Counted from the stretch's first letter, positions 28,150-37,848 are shown. The stretch: DNA of 64,000 nt from Nocardia sp. NBC_00565 (GCF_036345915.1 NZ_CP107785.1:5580001-5644000), one strand, 5' to 3'. Program-made: numbers and translations. The notes: a model not told the origin generated them from the letters alone.

Positions 28150-28160
28150 CCAAAACACAG

Positions 28161-29660
28161 TCAGTGCACGATCACCGGCTCGCCCTCGGACGGGGCCGGA
28201 ACCGTATTCGGCATCAGGAACGCGGTGATCACCGCACCGGCCACGAAAATCGCGGTGGCCCACCAGAAGCTGGTCGTGTAGCTCTCGATCTGGGCCTGTG
28301 CCACGGCCAGCGGACCCGGCGTATGCGATGACAGGTAGTCGGTCGCGGCCGAGGCGGCGATGGTGCTCAGCAGCGCTGTGCCGATCGAACCGCCGACCTG
28401 CTGGCTGGTGTTGATCATTGCCGAGGCGACACCCGCGTCCTCGTGGTGCACACCGGCCGTCGCGCCCTGGAAGGCGGTCGACATCGCACCACCGAGGCCG
28501 AGACCCATCAGGATCAGCGCGGGCAGGATATGCGTCACATAGCCGCTGTCCAGGCCGATCTGGGTCAGCCAGGCCATGCCGAGCGCGGCAACCAGGAAGC
28601 CACCGCTGACCACGATCTTCGGACCGACCTTCGGCAGCAGCAGCGAGGGCACCGTGGTCGAGGACACGACCATGCCCGCCACCATCGGCAGGAACGCCAG
28701 ACCGGTCTTGATCGGCGAGTAGCCCATGCTCAGCTGCATGTAGTAGGTGAGGAACAGGAAGATCGCGAACATCCCGATGCCCATGACGAACACCGTCAGG
28801 AACGAACCACCGCGAGTGCGGTCCAGCACGATGCGCAGCGGCAGCAGCGGATTCGCGACCCGGGTCTCGATGAATACGAACACCGCGAGCAGCACCGCGC
28901 CACCGATCAGGAAGCCGAGGGTGACCGGGTTGGTCCAGCTGGTCGACTCGGCGTGCGAGAAGCCATAGACGATGCCGAACAGCGCGGCCGTCACCACCAG
29001 GGTGCCCGGAATATCCAGCTTGGGCCGCTCGGTGACAACATGCTTGGCCAGCAACAGCACCGCGCCGACCAGCGCGACCGCGGCGAAGCCGAGGTTCACG
29101 AACATCACCCAGCGCCACGACGCCCATTCGGTGAGCATGCCGCCGAGCAGCAGGCCGATGGCGCCACCGGCACCCGCGACCGCACCGAAGATGCCGAAGG
29201 CCTTGGCCCGCTCGGACGGTTCGGTGAAGGTGACGGTCAGTAGCGACAGCGCGGCGGGCGCCAGCAGTGCGCCGAACACACCCTGTCCGACTCGGGCCGC
29301 GACCAACATTTCGAAGCTGGTGGCCGCACCACCGATGGCGGAGGCAACGGCGAAACCGACCAGGCCGATAATGAAGGTGTTGCGCCGGCCGAACAGGTCA
29401 CTGAGTCGGCCACCGAGCAGCAGCAGGCTGCCGAAGGCCAGGGCGTAACCGGTGACGACCCACTGCCGGTCGCCGTCGCTGAAACCGAGGTCGAGTTGCG
29501 CTGCGGGCAGCGCGATATTCACGACGGTCGCGTCGAGCACGACCATGAGCTGGGCTACGCCGAGGACGGCGAGCACCCACCAGCGCAAGGCATGTGAGCC
29601 GCGACGGCTCGAGTCAGCTTTCTCGGGGGCGGGTGCCCCACGGTCCAACGTGGTAGTCAT
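28161..29660 (-). CDS. MFS multidrug exporter, DHA2 (EmrB/QacA) type
   Basis: This 499-residue protein has 14 predicted helices. MVVLDATVVNIALP in helix 1 with a membrane Asp, GGRLSDLFGRRNTF after helix 2 and GAIGLLLGGML in helix 5 are the DHA2 signatures. ATG 29660 (MTTTLDRG) is preceded by AAGGGGAC. It is divergent from a TetR gene, and the intergenic region holds two identical-format inverted repeats (CGGAG-N7-CTCCG), so it is almost certainly repressed by that TetR and induced by a substrate. Confidence 0.93.
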   Translation of the reverse strand: MTTTLDRGAPAPEKADSSRRGSHALRWWVLAVLGVAQLMVVLDATVVNIALPAAQLDLGFSDGDRQWVVTGYALAFGSLLLLGGRLSDLFGRRNTFIIGLVGFAVASAIGGAATSFEMLVAARVGQGVFGALLAPAALSLLTVTFTEPSERAKAFGIFGAVAGAGGAIGLLLGGMLTEWASWRWVMFVNLGFAAVALVGAVLLLAKHVVTERPKLDIPGTLVVTAALFGIVYGFSHAESTSWTNPVTLGFLIGGAVLLAVFVFIETRVANPLLPLRIVLDRTRGGSFLTVFVMGIGMFAIFLFLTYYMQLSMGYSPIKTGLAFLPMVAGMVVSSTTVPSLLLPKVGPKIVVSGGFLVAALGMAWLTQIGLDSGYVTHILPALILMGLGLGGAMSTAFQGATAGVHHEDAGVASAMINTSQQVGGSIGTALLSTIAASAATDYLSSHTPGPLAVAQAQIESYTTSFWWATAIFVAGAVITAFLMPNTVPAPSEGEPVIVH

Positions 29661-29686
29661 TTGTCCCCTTTGTCTCGAGTCTTGAT

Positions 29687-29705
29687 GCGGAGGAACCATC
29701 TCCGC
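29687..29705. promoter_or_regulatory. TetR operator 1
   Basis: GCGGAG and CTCCGC arms flank a 7-nt spacer in the exporter leader, 27 bp upstream of its start. Confidence 0.7.
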
Positions 29706-29730
29706 TTATCGCGTTAAGCTAACACAATAA

Positions 29731-29747
29731 CGGAGACAATGCCTCCG
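29731..29747. promoter_or_regulatory. TetR operator 2
   Basis: CGGAG and CTCCG arms have the same 7-nt spacer, 44 bp from operator 1 and close to the TetR start. The pair suggests repression of both genes. Confidence 0.7.
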
Positions 29748-29771
29748 CTTAATCCCGCTTATTGCTAGGAT

Positions 29772-30452
29772 GTGCCTGTGAATCACGCCACTACCGTGCC
29801 TCCACCTCGGCGCCTGCGCGCCGACGCTGCCCGCAATCAGCAGCGCATCGTCGAGGCAGCCCGCCAGCTCTTCGCCGATCACGGACTCGAGATCACCCTC
29901 GACGATGTGGCCGAACGCGCCGGTGTCGGCGTCGGCACCGTCTACCGGCGCTTCGCCAACAAGAGGGAATTGATCGCCGAGGTCTTCGAACAGAACGTCG
30001 GCGAGTTCGCCGTCGCCGCGGAGGCCGCCGCCAAGCATCCCGACCCCTGGCTGGGCTTGGTCCAGATCTTCGAGTACGCCTGCACCCATCTGGCTACCAA
30101 TCGGGGCTTCAGTGAGGTCATGCTCGAGCTGGAGGAAGATCTGCAGCGCTTCGCCGAGCTGCGCGACCGGATCAAGCCTACGGTCGCCGCGGTCATCGAT
30201 CGCGCGCGGGACGCGGGCGCACTGCAGCCCGATATCGCACCGTCGGATTTCTTCGCGCTGATCCACATGGTCGACGCGATCGCCGACTTCTCCAAGCCGG
30301 TCAATCCCAATACCTGGCAGCGGTATATGGCCATCGCGCTCAACGGCGTACGCAGCGACAACACGCCGCGCCGACCACTGCCGGCACCCCCCTTGACCGA
30401 TGTCGAAGTGGAACAGGCCAAGTCCGTCGTCTGCACGGGCCGCAAGCGCTAG
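29772..30452 (+). CDS. TetR-family repressor of the divergent exporter
   Basis: This 226-residue protein has an N-terminal TetR HTH (RIVEAARQLFADHGLE, LDDVAERAGVGVGTVYRRF) and a helical ligand domain. The start is GTG 29772 or the next GTG 29778. It is divergent from the DHA2 exporter with shared operators, the classical drug-responsive arrangement. Confidence 0.9.
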   Translation: MPVNHATTVPPPRRLRADAARNQQRIVEAARQLFADHGLEITLDDVAERAGVGVGTVYRRFANKRELIAEVFEQNVGEFAVAAEAAAKHPDPWLGLVQIFEYACTHLATNRGFSEVMLELEEDLQRFAELRDRIKPTVAAVIDRARDAGALQPDIAPSDFFALIHMVDAIADFSKPVNPNTWQRYMAIALNGVRSDNTPRRPLPAPPLTDVEVEQAKSVVCTGRKR

Positions 30453-30507
30453 CGCAAAAATCGGACATATCTAGCAAGTCACTGAGCCGTCCCTTACAGT
30501 TGGACGT

Positions 30508-31803
30508 ATGACCAACTCGTGGGGGAACTGGGCCGGGGATCAGCAGTGCGCACCGGCCACTATCGCAGCCCCTCACAGCACTGAAGAACTGGCCGAAATC
30601 ATCGGCCACGCAGCCACCACGGGACAGACAGTACGCGTCGCCGGAGCGGGTCACTCCTTCACCGATGCCGTCCTCACCGACGGTGTCCTGCTGAATCTCA
30701 CGAATCTGAACCGCATCCTCAATGTGGACCGGGAGACCGGCCGCGCCCGAGTCGAGGCGGGCATCACCCTCAATGCCGCCAGCAACGCACTGCATCCGCT
30801 CGGCCTGACCTTCCCCAATCTCGGCGATATCGACGTGCAGACCATCGCGGGCGCGACCGCTACCGCCACCCACGGCACCGGCGCCACCTTGCCGAACCTC
30901 TCGGCCGCATTGCACTCCATCGAACTGGTGCTCGCCGACGGCAGCCGGGTCGAAGTGAATGAACAGACAGATCCGGAGGGCTGGCGCGCGGCGCGGGTCA
31001 GCGTCGGCGCGCTCGGCGTCGTCAGCGCGGTCACCCTGCAGTTGGTGCCGTCGTTCGTGCTCGAGGGGATCGAGCGGCCGATTCCGGTCGAGGATGTCCT
31101 CGGCGATCTGGATTCCTATGTCGACGGCAATGAGCACTTCGAGTTCTATATGTTCGGGCACAGTTCGTTGGCGATGACCAAGCGCAACAACGCCGTCGAC
31201 CTGCCGGAGCAACCGCGCGGTAAGGCCGCCGACTGGTTCGCCGACATTCTGATGTCCAACTACGCCTTCGATGCGCTGTGCCGACTCGGCAAACGGCGGC
31301 CGGGGCTGGCACCCTGGATCCACCGCGGCGCGGCGTACGCGGGCAGCTACCGCCGTCAGGTCGACCGGTCCTATCGAGTCTTCGCCTCGCCCCGGCTGAT
31401 TCGGTTCACCGAGATGGAGTACGCGATCCCGCGCGAGCGTTCGGCGGCCGCGATCCGCGAGATCAAGGAACTGTCGACCCGATTCGATACGCTGATGCCG
31501 ATCGAGGTGCGCTGGGTCGCCCCCGATGACGCGTTCCTCTCCCCCGCCGGCGGCCGCGACACCTGCTACATCGCGGTGCACCAGTATCGCGGCATGGACT
31601 TCGAACCGTATTTCCGCGCCTGCGAAGCGGTTTTCGACAAGTACAACGGCCGCCCGCACTGGGGTAAGCGCCACTTCCAGACCGCGGAGACGCTGCGTCC
31701 GCGCTATCCGGAGTGGGAGCGCTTCGCCGAGGTCCGCCGCCGCTTCGACCCGAAGGGTCGCTTCACCAACGCCTACATTGAGCGAGTACTCGGTAGCGTT
31801 TGA
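30508..31803 (+). CDS. FAD-linked D-arabinono-1,4-lactone oxidase family
   Basis: This 431-residue protein has an N-terminal PCMH FAD-binding domain (VRVAGAGHSFTDAVLTDG, GLTFPNLGDIDVQTIAGA, ATHGTGATLPNLS) and a C-terminal ALO domain with YIAVHQYRG and the HWGKRH motif typical of sugar-lactone oxidases. It oxidises aldono-lactones such as gulono- or arabinono-lactone. No covalent-flavin His could be assigned with certainty. ATG 30508. Confidence 0.92.
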   Translation: MTNSWGNWAGDQQCAPATIAAPHSTEELAEIIGHAATTGQTVRVAGAGHSFTDAVLTDGVLLNLTNLNRILNVDRETGRARVEAGITLNAASNALHPLGLTFPNLGDIDVQTIAGATATATHGTGATLPNLSAALHSIELVLADGSRVEVNEQTDPEGWRAARVSVGALGVVSAVTLQLVPSFVLEGIERPIPVEDVLGDLDSYVDGNEHFEFYMFGHSSLAMTKRNNAVDLPEQPRGKAADWFADILMSNYAFDALCRLGKRRPGLAPWIHRGAAYAGSYRRQVDRSYRVFASPRLIRFTEMEYAIPRERSAAAIREIKELSTRFDTLMPIEVRWVAPDDAFLSPAGGRDTCYIAVHQYRGMDFEPYFRACEAVFDKYNGRPHWGKRHFQTAETLRPRYPEWERFAEVRRRFDPKGRFTNAYIERVLGSV

Positions 31804-31834
31804 TCTGCCGCTCCGCGGTGGTCCGGACGGGTCG

Positions 31835-32581
31835 TCAGGTAGCCAATATCTCGGTTACCAGCTTTGGGATGGTGGTGCCGATGGGTTCGCGGATGACCTC
31901 GGTGGCGATGCCGTCGTAAGGGGTCGGCTCGGCATTGACGATGACCAGGTCGGCGCCGCCGTCGACGGCGATGGCGCACATCGACGCGGCGGGTTCCACC
32001 TGCAACGAGGAACCGATGGCCAGGAAGATATCGCTGGCCTCGGCGGTCAGCGCGGCCTTGGTCACGGTGCGGCGGTCCATCTGCTGGCCGAACATGATGG
32101 TCGCGGACTTCAGGATGCCGCCGCACGCCGGGCACGGCGGATCCGCCTCACCCGCGGCGACACGCGCCAGGGTGGCGGCCATGGTCGTCTCGTAATCGCA
32201 ACCGATGCAGACGACTTCGAACATATTGCCGTGGATCTCGATGACCCGGCTCGGCGAGGATCCGGCGCGCTGGTGCAACCGGTCGATGTTCTGGGTGATG
32301 ATCGTGATCGTGCGTCCCGCACGTTCCAGGTCGGCGAGCGCGGCGTGCGCGGCATTCGGTTCGGCTCGCCAGGCCGGGTTGTCGCGCCGGGCCAGCCAGG
32401 ACCGTTGCCGAAGCTCCGGGTCGGTGAGGTAGGCGTCATAGGTCGACAGCAGTTCGGCGATGGGATCTTTCGTCCATACCCCGCGCGGGCCGCGGAAGTC
32501 GGGAATGCCGGAATCGGTGGAGATGCCCGCGCCGGTGAGCACACCGATCCGCCCGTCACGCTTGCGCCAGTCGGTCGTCAC
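31835..32581 (-). CDS. NAD-dependent protein deacylase (sirtuin)
   Basis: This 248-residue protein has the Sir2 motifs GAGISTDSGIPDFRG, TQNIDRLHQRAG and IEIHGNMF (catalytic His), the zinc set CIGC and CPAC, and IGSSLQVEPA. It removes acyl groups from lysines using NAD+. It is convergent with the lactone oxidase. Confidence 0.95.
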   Translation of the reverse strand: MTTDWRKRDGRIGVLTGAGISTDSGIPDFRGPRGVWTKDPIAELLSTYDAYLTDPELRQRSWLARRDNPAWRAEPNAAHAALADLERAGRTITIITQNIDRLHQRAGSSPSRVIEIHGNMFEVVCIGCDYETTMAATLARVAAGEADPPCPACGGILKSATIMFGQQMDRRTVTKAALTAEASDIFLAIGSSLQVEPAASMCAIAVDGGADLVIVNAEPTPYDGIATEVIREPIGTTIPKLVTEILAT

Positions 32582-32653
32582 ATCGAACCAGCCTAGGACG
32601 CGGGGCCCTGGGCGACCAGGGGCCGCGGCGGCAGTTCAGGGCGGACGAATCGA

Positions 32654-32680
32654 TGAGAGATTGCTATGCTAAATCTCTCA
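32654..32680. promoter_or_regulatory. Palindromic operator upstream of the MpaB-type gene
   Basis: TGAGAGATT and AATCTCTCA arms (9 bp, perfect) flank a 9-nt spacer 34 bp upstream of ATG 32714. The spacer includes a TATGCT that could be a -10 element. No regulator gene adjoins, so the binder is encoded elsewhere. Confidence 0.65.
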
Positions 32681-32713
32681 TGCTCTTGGATGGGATGATC
32701 AAAGGAGATCGCA

Positions 32714-33619
32714 ATGACCGCCGCAGCACCCGACACCAGCTCGCGGACCGCACCGCAGCGCCGCCCGTTCGGGCCGGGCACGCGCATGTGGGATGAGACC
32801 GGACTGATCACCTTCTCCCTGACGGCCGGGTCGGCGTTCCTGCTGCAGACGATGGAGCCCACCATCTCCGCCGTCGTCGACGAGCATTCAACCTTCCGGA
32901 CCGATCCGCTCGGGCGCGCAGTGCGCAGCGTCGGTTCAGTGATGATGTGGATCTATGGCGGCGACGAGGCGATCGCCGAAGCGGATCGACTGCGCAAGAT
33001 GCACACCACCCTCAACACCACGACCGCCGATGGCGTCCGACACCAGGCGCTATCGTCCGGACCGTGGGCCTGGGTGCTGCACACCGGCACCTTCGCCTTC
33101 ACCATGAACTCCGAGTACTTCGCCCGCCGTCCGCTCACCGCGGCCGAGAAGGAGGCGTACTACCAGGAGACGGTGCAGCTCATGCGCAATTTCTCGGTGG
33201 CGCCCAAGGAGATTCCGGCCGACTACACCGCATTCGAGAAGTTCTTCACCGACATGGTGGAGAACCATTTGCAGGACACCGGCACCGCACACGACTATCT
33301 GCGGGTGATCCGGTCGATCGCGCCGCCCGCACAGCTGCCGCGTGCGCTGCGGCCGGTGTGGAAGCGCGCGGTCGCGCCGGTCGGGTGGCTGCAGTATTTC
33401 GTGACGGTCGGCACCACTCCCGAGGTCGCACGCCGCAAGCTGGGGCTGACCTGGTCGGCGTCCGATGAGCGGAAGCTGAAGGCAGTGGGCTGGTTCATCG
33501 CTCGCGCGGTGCCGCTGCTGCCCGAACGGGTGCGCTACTTCCCGATCGCGTACGAGGCGCGTCGGCTCGAGCGTGATCGCGCACGGCTGCGCAAAGTCAT
33601 CGATCTGCGTCCTATGTGA
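32714..33619 (+). CDS. Oxygenase MpaB family protein (DUF2236)
   Basis: This 301-residue helical protein shows the DUF2236/MpaB pattern: an early MWDETGLITF, then RTDPLGRAVRSVGSV, a conserved R...H region (DRLRKMHTTLN), WVLHTGTFAFT and YYQETVQLMRNF. The family includes haem b oxygenases such as latex-clearing protein and fungal MpaB. The substrate here is unknown. A clear operator lies upstream. Confidence 0.88.
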   Translation: MTAAAPDTSSRTAPQRRPFGPGTRMWDETGLITFSLTAGSAFLLQTMEPTISAVVDEHSTFRTDPLGRAVRSVGSVMMWIYGGDEAIAEADRLRKMHTTLNTTTADGVRHQALSSGPWAWVLHTGTFAFTMNSEYFARRPLTAAEKEAYYQETVQLMRNFSVAPKEIPADYTAFEKFFTDMVENHLQDTGTAHDYLRVIRSIAPPAQLPRALRPVWKRAVAPVGWLQYFVTVGTTPEVARRKLGLTWSASDERKLKAVGWFIARAVPLLPERVRYFPIAYEARRLERDRARLRKVIDLRPM

Positions 33620-33973
33620 GTTGTCCGGGCCGCGACGAGCGTCGGCCTGTCATCGTCAACGGCCCGCGGTTGCCGGTTCGGCACCGCGGGCATCGCTGTG
33701 TCCAGGCGAAATACCGATTTCCTGACCGACCGGTTTCTTCTTGGTCCATATCCCGCGCGCGGCAACAACTCTCGGACGACGACCCGCGCGCGGACCTCGA
33801 GATGCGTTGGCGGACAGCGTCGGCCCCCTCGTCGAGAAACACATTCGACCCGCCCTGGTATACGTATCACGCACACACTACGACGCCGATCACCCGTGCA
33901 CCATTGCCCGACTATTCCGACATAGCACCCAGCATCGCTCCGATTTGCACCAGCCTGAAAGGTATTCCCGCAC
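33620..33973. other. Intergenic stretch without a gene
   Basis: All ORFs in these 354 bp are Arg/Pro-rich shadows. No terminator or repeat stood out. Confidence 0.5.
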
Positions 33974-34387
33974 ATGGCTCACAAGCCCAGCGTGCTGTTC
34001 GTCTGTGTCCACAATGCGGGCCGGTCGCAGATGGCCGCCGGATTCCTCGGCACGCTCGCCGGTGACCGCATCGAGGTCCACTCCGCGGGCAGCGCACCCG
34101 CCGATAAGCTCAACCCGGCCGCGGTCGCGGTGATGGCCGAACTCGATATCGACATCTCCGACCAGACGCCGAAACTCCTGACCATCGACGCGGTCGCGAT
34201 GTCCGACGTGGTCGTCACCATCGGGTGCGGCGATGTCTGCCCGTTCTTCCCCGGCATCAGCTACCGCGACTGGATGCTGCCCGATCCGACCGGCGAGGAC
34301 ATCGCCATCGTGCGCTCGATCCGCGACCGGATCCGCATCCTGGTGGAGAACCTCATCGGCGAACTGATTCCGGCGACCGCGAGCTGA
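33974..34387 (+). CDS. Arsenate reductase, low-molecular-weight phosphatase family
   Basis: This 137-residue protein has the P-loop CVHNAGRSQ and the distal DPTGED (general acid Asp). TIGCGDVCPFFPG is typical of the actinobacterial mycothiol-coupled ArsC group. It reduces arsenate to arsenite. No ars operon neighbours are present, so it stands alone. Confidence 0.9.
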   Translation: MAHKPSVLFVCVHNAGRSQMAAGFLGTLAGDRIEVHSAGSAPADKLNPAAVAVMAELDIDISDQTPKLLTIDAVAMSDVVVTIGCGDVCPFFPGISYRDWMLPDPTGEDIAIVRSIRDRIRILVENLIGELIPATAS

Positions 34388-34442
34388 GCGCGCTGTCCGA
34401 TTTGTTCAAGACGCGTGCCGCGGTGGTGCATACGCTGCGGAT

Positions 34443-34838
34443 ATGACTCCACAACTCAACGTCATCGGCATCGTTGTCACCGATATGGCCGCCTCGCTCG
34501 CCTTCTACCGACGGCTGGGGCTCAAGTTCCCGGAGGGCGCGCAGAGCGAGGGGCACAACGAGGCCGCGTTGTCCGGCGGCATGCGCGTCACGCTGGACAC
34601 CGAAGCGGTGATCAAGTCCTTCCACGCCGATTGGCAGCAGCCGACCAGCACGGGCCGGATCGGGCTCGCATTCCAGTGTGCGGACCCCGCCGAGGTCGAC
34701 GCGGTCTACAACGAACTCGTCGAGGCCGGTTACCACGGCGAACTGAAGCCGTGGGATGCCTTCTGGGGCCAGCGCTACGCCTCGATCCAGGACCCGGACG
34801 GTAACGGCGTCGATTTGTACGCGCCGCTGCCCGGTTGA
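34443..34838 (+). CDS. VOC (glyoxalase/bleomycin-resistance) superfamily protein
   Basis: This 131-residue protein has two beta-alpha-beta-beta-beta units: LNVIGIVVTDMAASLAFYRR at the start and a final QDPDGNGVDLYAPL with the metal-site region. No specific substrate can be given. It lies 55 bp after the arsenate reductase and could be cotranscribed. Confidence 0.88.
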   Translation: MTPQLNVIGIVVTDMAASLAFYRRLGLKFPEGAQSEGHNEAALSGGMRVTLDTEAVIKSFHADWQQPTSTGRIGLAFQCADPAEVDAVYNELVEAGYHGELKPWDAFWGQRYASIQDPDGNGVDLYAPLPG

Positions 34839-34864
34839 GCGACCGCATACCAGTCGCCCTGACG

Positions 34865-35581
34865 CTATGAGCGGGCCAGCAACTCGCTCAACGGCATGCC
34901 TGCCAGTTCACGCACATCGCGCGCGAGATGGGCTTGATCGGCGAACCCGGTGCGAAACGCGGTGTCCGCCAGTGGCACTCCGCTGCGGGCCACCGCGAGC
35001 GCCCGCTGCAGCCGCAGGATCCGCGCCAACGTCTTTGGCCCGTACCCGAAGGCCGCGAGCGAGCGCCGATGCAGCACCCGCGCCCCCAGCCCCGCGGCTT
35101 CGGCGGTCGCCGCCACCGACCATCCGGCCGACAATGCGTCCACGATCCGCCGCAATACCGGATCCGGCGGGTCGGTGTCGTATGCGCGTCGCATCGCGAT
35201 CACCTCGAGCGCGGCCAGCGGATCCTCGGCGGCGCCGACTTGTTCCGCGAGCCGACGAACCGTCGCCGATGGCCACAGATCCGCCAACTCGACCCGGGCA
35301 TCGCGCAATTCGTGCGCGGGCACCCCCAGCAGCGCGGGCGCGCTCCCCGGCGCGAACCGAATCCCCGCCCACCGGGTCTCCGCCCGGCCCTCGGCCATAT
35401 ACGCCCGAGTGTCCGGCCCGGCGACCAGCAACCTGCCGTCGTGCCACAACAGATCCATACAGCCATCCGGCAGCACCGGCAGCGCCTTTTCCCCGGTGGC
35501 GTTGGTGTTCGTCCACACAACGGCACCCGGAAGCCGCGACCGCCGCTCCCGATAGCCCGCCGCCACCTGCGCGCCACTCAC
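34865..35581 (-). CDS. AraC-family transcriptional regulator
   Basis: The protein has about 238 residues from GTG 35581 ([14 protein letters not shown]), which I prefer to the in-frame start at 35635 because the extra 18 residues look non-native. The N-terminal part ([23 protein letters not shown]) is the DUF6597-like sensor common in actinobacteria. The C-terminal HTH_18 domain carries [20 protein letters not shown] and [19 protein letters not shown]. Confidence 0.88.
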   Translation of the reverse strand: MSGAQVAAGYRERRSRLPGAVVWTNTNATGEKALPVLPDGCMDLLWHDGRLLVAGPDTRAYMAEGRAETRWAGIRFAPGSAPALLGVPAHELRDARVELADLWPSATVRRLAEQVGAAEDPLAALEVIAMRRAYDTDPPDPVLRRIVDALSAGWSVAATAEAAGLGARVLHRRSLAAFGYGPKTLARILRLQRALAVARSGVPLADTAFRTGFADQAHLARDVRELAGMPLSELLARS

Positions 35582-35653
35582 GAATCCGAGGCTACGCCCG
35601 CTGATTCGACGTTCGCCGTTGACGGTTTGCCTCAATCACTGAATCACCCCGAA

Positions 35654-36139
35654 TCAGTGCGGGGTGATACCGCGCGGGATGACCCGGATCACCGGATTAT
35701 CGCCCGCGGCGATCTTCGACTCCGGATCCTTGCATCCGACGGTGACCTCGGCGCCCGCCGCCGAGGAAAAGGTCCACAGCGTCATCCACTCTTTCCCGTC
35801 GATTGTTTCCTGTTTCGTCGCATTGGTCGACCGCAGATCTTCGTTGCGGCCGGTGCTGTCGGTCACCGTGCACCGCAGGCTCGTGGTCGCGTTGCCCCAA
35901 TCGACGGGTACCTTGATATCCATTACGGCGTCGGCGGGAATGGGCACTTTCTTGGTGTCCCCCAGTGGAATCCGCATCCCGCTACCCGGCTGCTCGTGTT
36001 CGGCCGCATCGGGCGTAGCGCTCGTCGAACGCGATTCGGCAGCGGCCGATGTCGATGCGGCGGTAGTGGATTTGTCTTCGGTACACCCTGCTACGGCAAC
36101 GGCGAGCAACGCCGGAACCGCCATCCAGATCAGTTTCAC
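35654..36139 (-). CDS. Secreted lipoprotein of unknown function
   Basis: This 161-residue precursor has a lipobox (AVAVAGC), so Cys18 is lipidated and the protein is anchored outside the cytoplasmic membrane. A Ser/Thr/Ala-rich linker follows, then a small beta domain with two cysteines (LRCTVTDSTG and VGCKDPESK) that could pair. It lies 18 bp beyond the AraC start side on the same strand. Confidence 0.8.
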   Translation of the reverse strand: MKLIWMAVPALLAVAVAGCTEDKSTTAASTSAAAESRSTSATPDAAEHEQPGSGMRIPLGDTKKVPIPADAVMDIKVPVDWGNATTSLRCTVTDSTGRNEDLRSTNATKQETIDGKEWMTLWTFSSAAGAEVTVGCKDPESKIAAGDNPVIRVIPRGITPH

Positions 36140-36318
36140 AGGTCAACCTCTCTTCGCGTCGAACAGAGCGTGACTACAACTTCCAGATGCAGGCAGACTA
36201 CATGGCACGAAAATCGGCAATTTGTTCGCAAATAAGAGGACTCGGCAGATATCGAAAGTCCCGATAGCGCGATACTTGTCGGCGTCGCTCTCGCTGCTAT
36301 TCACTTCGAAGGAACTCC

Positions 36319-36765
36319 ATGACGATGTCCGTCGCATTCAGCACCCTCGATGTCCCCACCGCCGACGGCAATGCCGATTCCTACCTGGCCCGACCCGATG
36401 ACGGCACGGCTCACCCCGGCGTGCTGTTCTATATGGACGCCTACGGCCTGCGGCCCTGGTTGCGCGAAATGATGGAAGCCATCGCGGCCCATGGCTATAC
36501 CGTGCTGGCACCCAACATTTTCTACCGAACCGGACGCGCGCCGATACTGCCCATGCCCGATTCCGCGGATCCGGCGGCGCACGCGAAATTCTTTGTCGCA
36601 CTTGGTCCGGCGCGGGCGGCGCTCACACCCGATAAGGCGGTCGTCTACCCGAATACCCGGCACGGCTTCACCATGCGCGATACCCCGGTCTTCGATCAGG
36701 CGGCCTACGACCGCCATCTGACCGACCTGCTCGCGCTCCTGCGGCGGGCCTCCCCGAGTACATAG
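36319..36765 (+). pseudogene. Dienelactone hydrolase family protein with internal deletion
   Basis: This 148-residue protein carries the family N-terminus (LARPDDGTAHPGVLFYMDAYGL, GYTVLAPNIFYR) and C-terminus (KAVVYPNTRHGFTMRD with the catalytic His). The middle of about 100 residues that holds the G-x-C/S-x-G nucleophile elbow and catalytic Asp is missing. The joint lies near 36620-36630 and keeps the frame. It is very probably inactive as a hydrolase, although the ORF is intact. Confidence 0.75.
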
Positions 36766-36894
36766 GTCGCGCATAGCCAGTGGCTCCCGCGCACAGGGTG
36801 CGACCTCTGCGCCGAAGCCACTGGGGCTGTGGCCGACACCGGGGAACCCACCTCGGGGCAAGATGGTCGGCAGGGCCTAGTGCGAGGAGCACCT

Positions 36895-37848
36895 ATGGAG
36901 TTGACCTACGGCGACGTCAAGACCGCGAGCGATCGGATCAGCGGATACGTGCGGCCGGTCGCGCTGGCACCAGGGGACGCGGTCCCGACGACCGGATCCG
37001 GCCCCTGCGAGCTGTGGCTGGCGCTGGAATTCATGCAGCACACCGGTTCGTTCAAAGCCCGTGGCGCGCGCAACTTCATCCAGGCACACCGAGATGATGG
37101 CACCCTGTCGGACGCGGGTGTGACCATCGCCTCCGGCGGGAACGCGGGACTCGCGTGCGCATGGGCGGCGCGCGGACAGGGCGTGCGGGCGACGGTGTTC
37201 CTGCCGACCACCGCACCGACGGTGAAGGTCGAGCGGCTGCGCGGCTACGGCGCGGACGTGCGCCTGGTCGGCACGGAGTATGCCGAGGCGCTTGCCGCCT
37301 GCCGCGAATATGCCCACAGCAGCGGCGCTCTGCTCTCCCACGCCTACGACAACCCCTGCATAGCGTCTGGTGCGGGCACGTTGATGATGGAGATCCACCG
37401 CCAGCTCCCCCGGCTGGATACCGTCGTCGTCGCGGTCGGCGGCGGCGGTCTGTTCGCCGGAATCGCCACCGCCGCACACCACTACGGCGTCCGGACGATC
37501 GCGGTCGAACCGGAGAACTGCCGGGCGCTGCACGCCGCGATCCAAGCAGGCACGATCGTCGACGCACCGGTCGACTCGGTCGCCGCCGATTCCCTCGGCG
37601 CCCGCCGCGCAACCGAGCTGGCGCTGTATGCGGCCCAGAACTACGACGTCACCTCGGTTCTCGTCCCCGACGAGGACATCATCGCGACCCGCCAGGCGTT
37701 GTGGCACGACCGCCGCTTGGCCGTCGAACACGCTGCCGCAACCGCTCTCGCCGCCCTGACCACCAGCACCTATCGCCCCGAACCCGGCGAACGGGTCTGC
37801 GTCGTGCTGTGTGGCGCCAACACCGACCCTTCGGACCTGGCGCGCTAG
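36895..37848 (+). CDS. PLP-dependent serine/threonine dehydratase-like enzyme
   Basis: This 317-residue protein from ATG 36895 (AGGAG 8 nt upstream) has the PLP lysine in TGSFKARGA, the substrate loop ASGGNAG and the phosphate-binding GGGGLFAG. These are fold-type II signatures of the threonine dehydratase family. It lacks a C-terminal ACT regulatory domain, so it resembles catabolic or serine-specific types. Confidence 0.9.
   Translation: MELTYGDVKTASDRISGYVRPVALAPGDAVPTTGSGPCELWLALEFMQHTGSFKARGARNFIQAHRDDGTLSDAGVTIASGGNAGLACAWAARGQGVRATVFLPTTAPTVKVERLRGYGADVRLVGTEYAEALAACREYAHSSGALLSHAYDNPCIASGAGTLMMEIHRQLPRLDTVVVAVGGGGLFAGIATAAHHYGVRTIAVEPENCRALHAAIQAGTIVDAPVDSVAADSLGARRATELALYAAQNYDVTSVLVPDEDIIATRQALWHDRRLAVEHAAATALAALTTSTYRPEPGERVCVVLCGANTDPSDLAR

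Larger units (their letters stand above)
27754..28160. other. Intergenic stretch with palindromes
   Basis: No gene is visible. It contains the crcB promoter side and two inverted repeats listed separately (28027-28071 and 28117-28149). The plus-strand ORFs have no ribosome site or recognisable motif. Confidence 0.5.
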
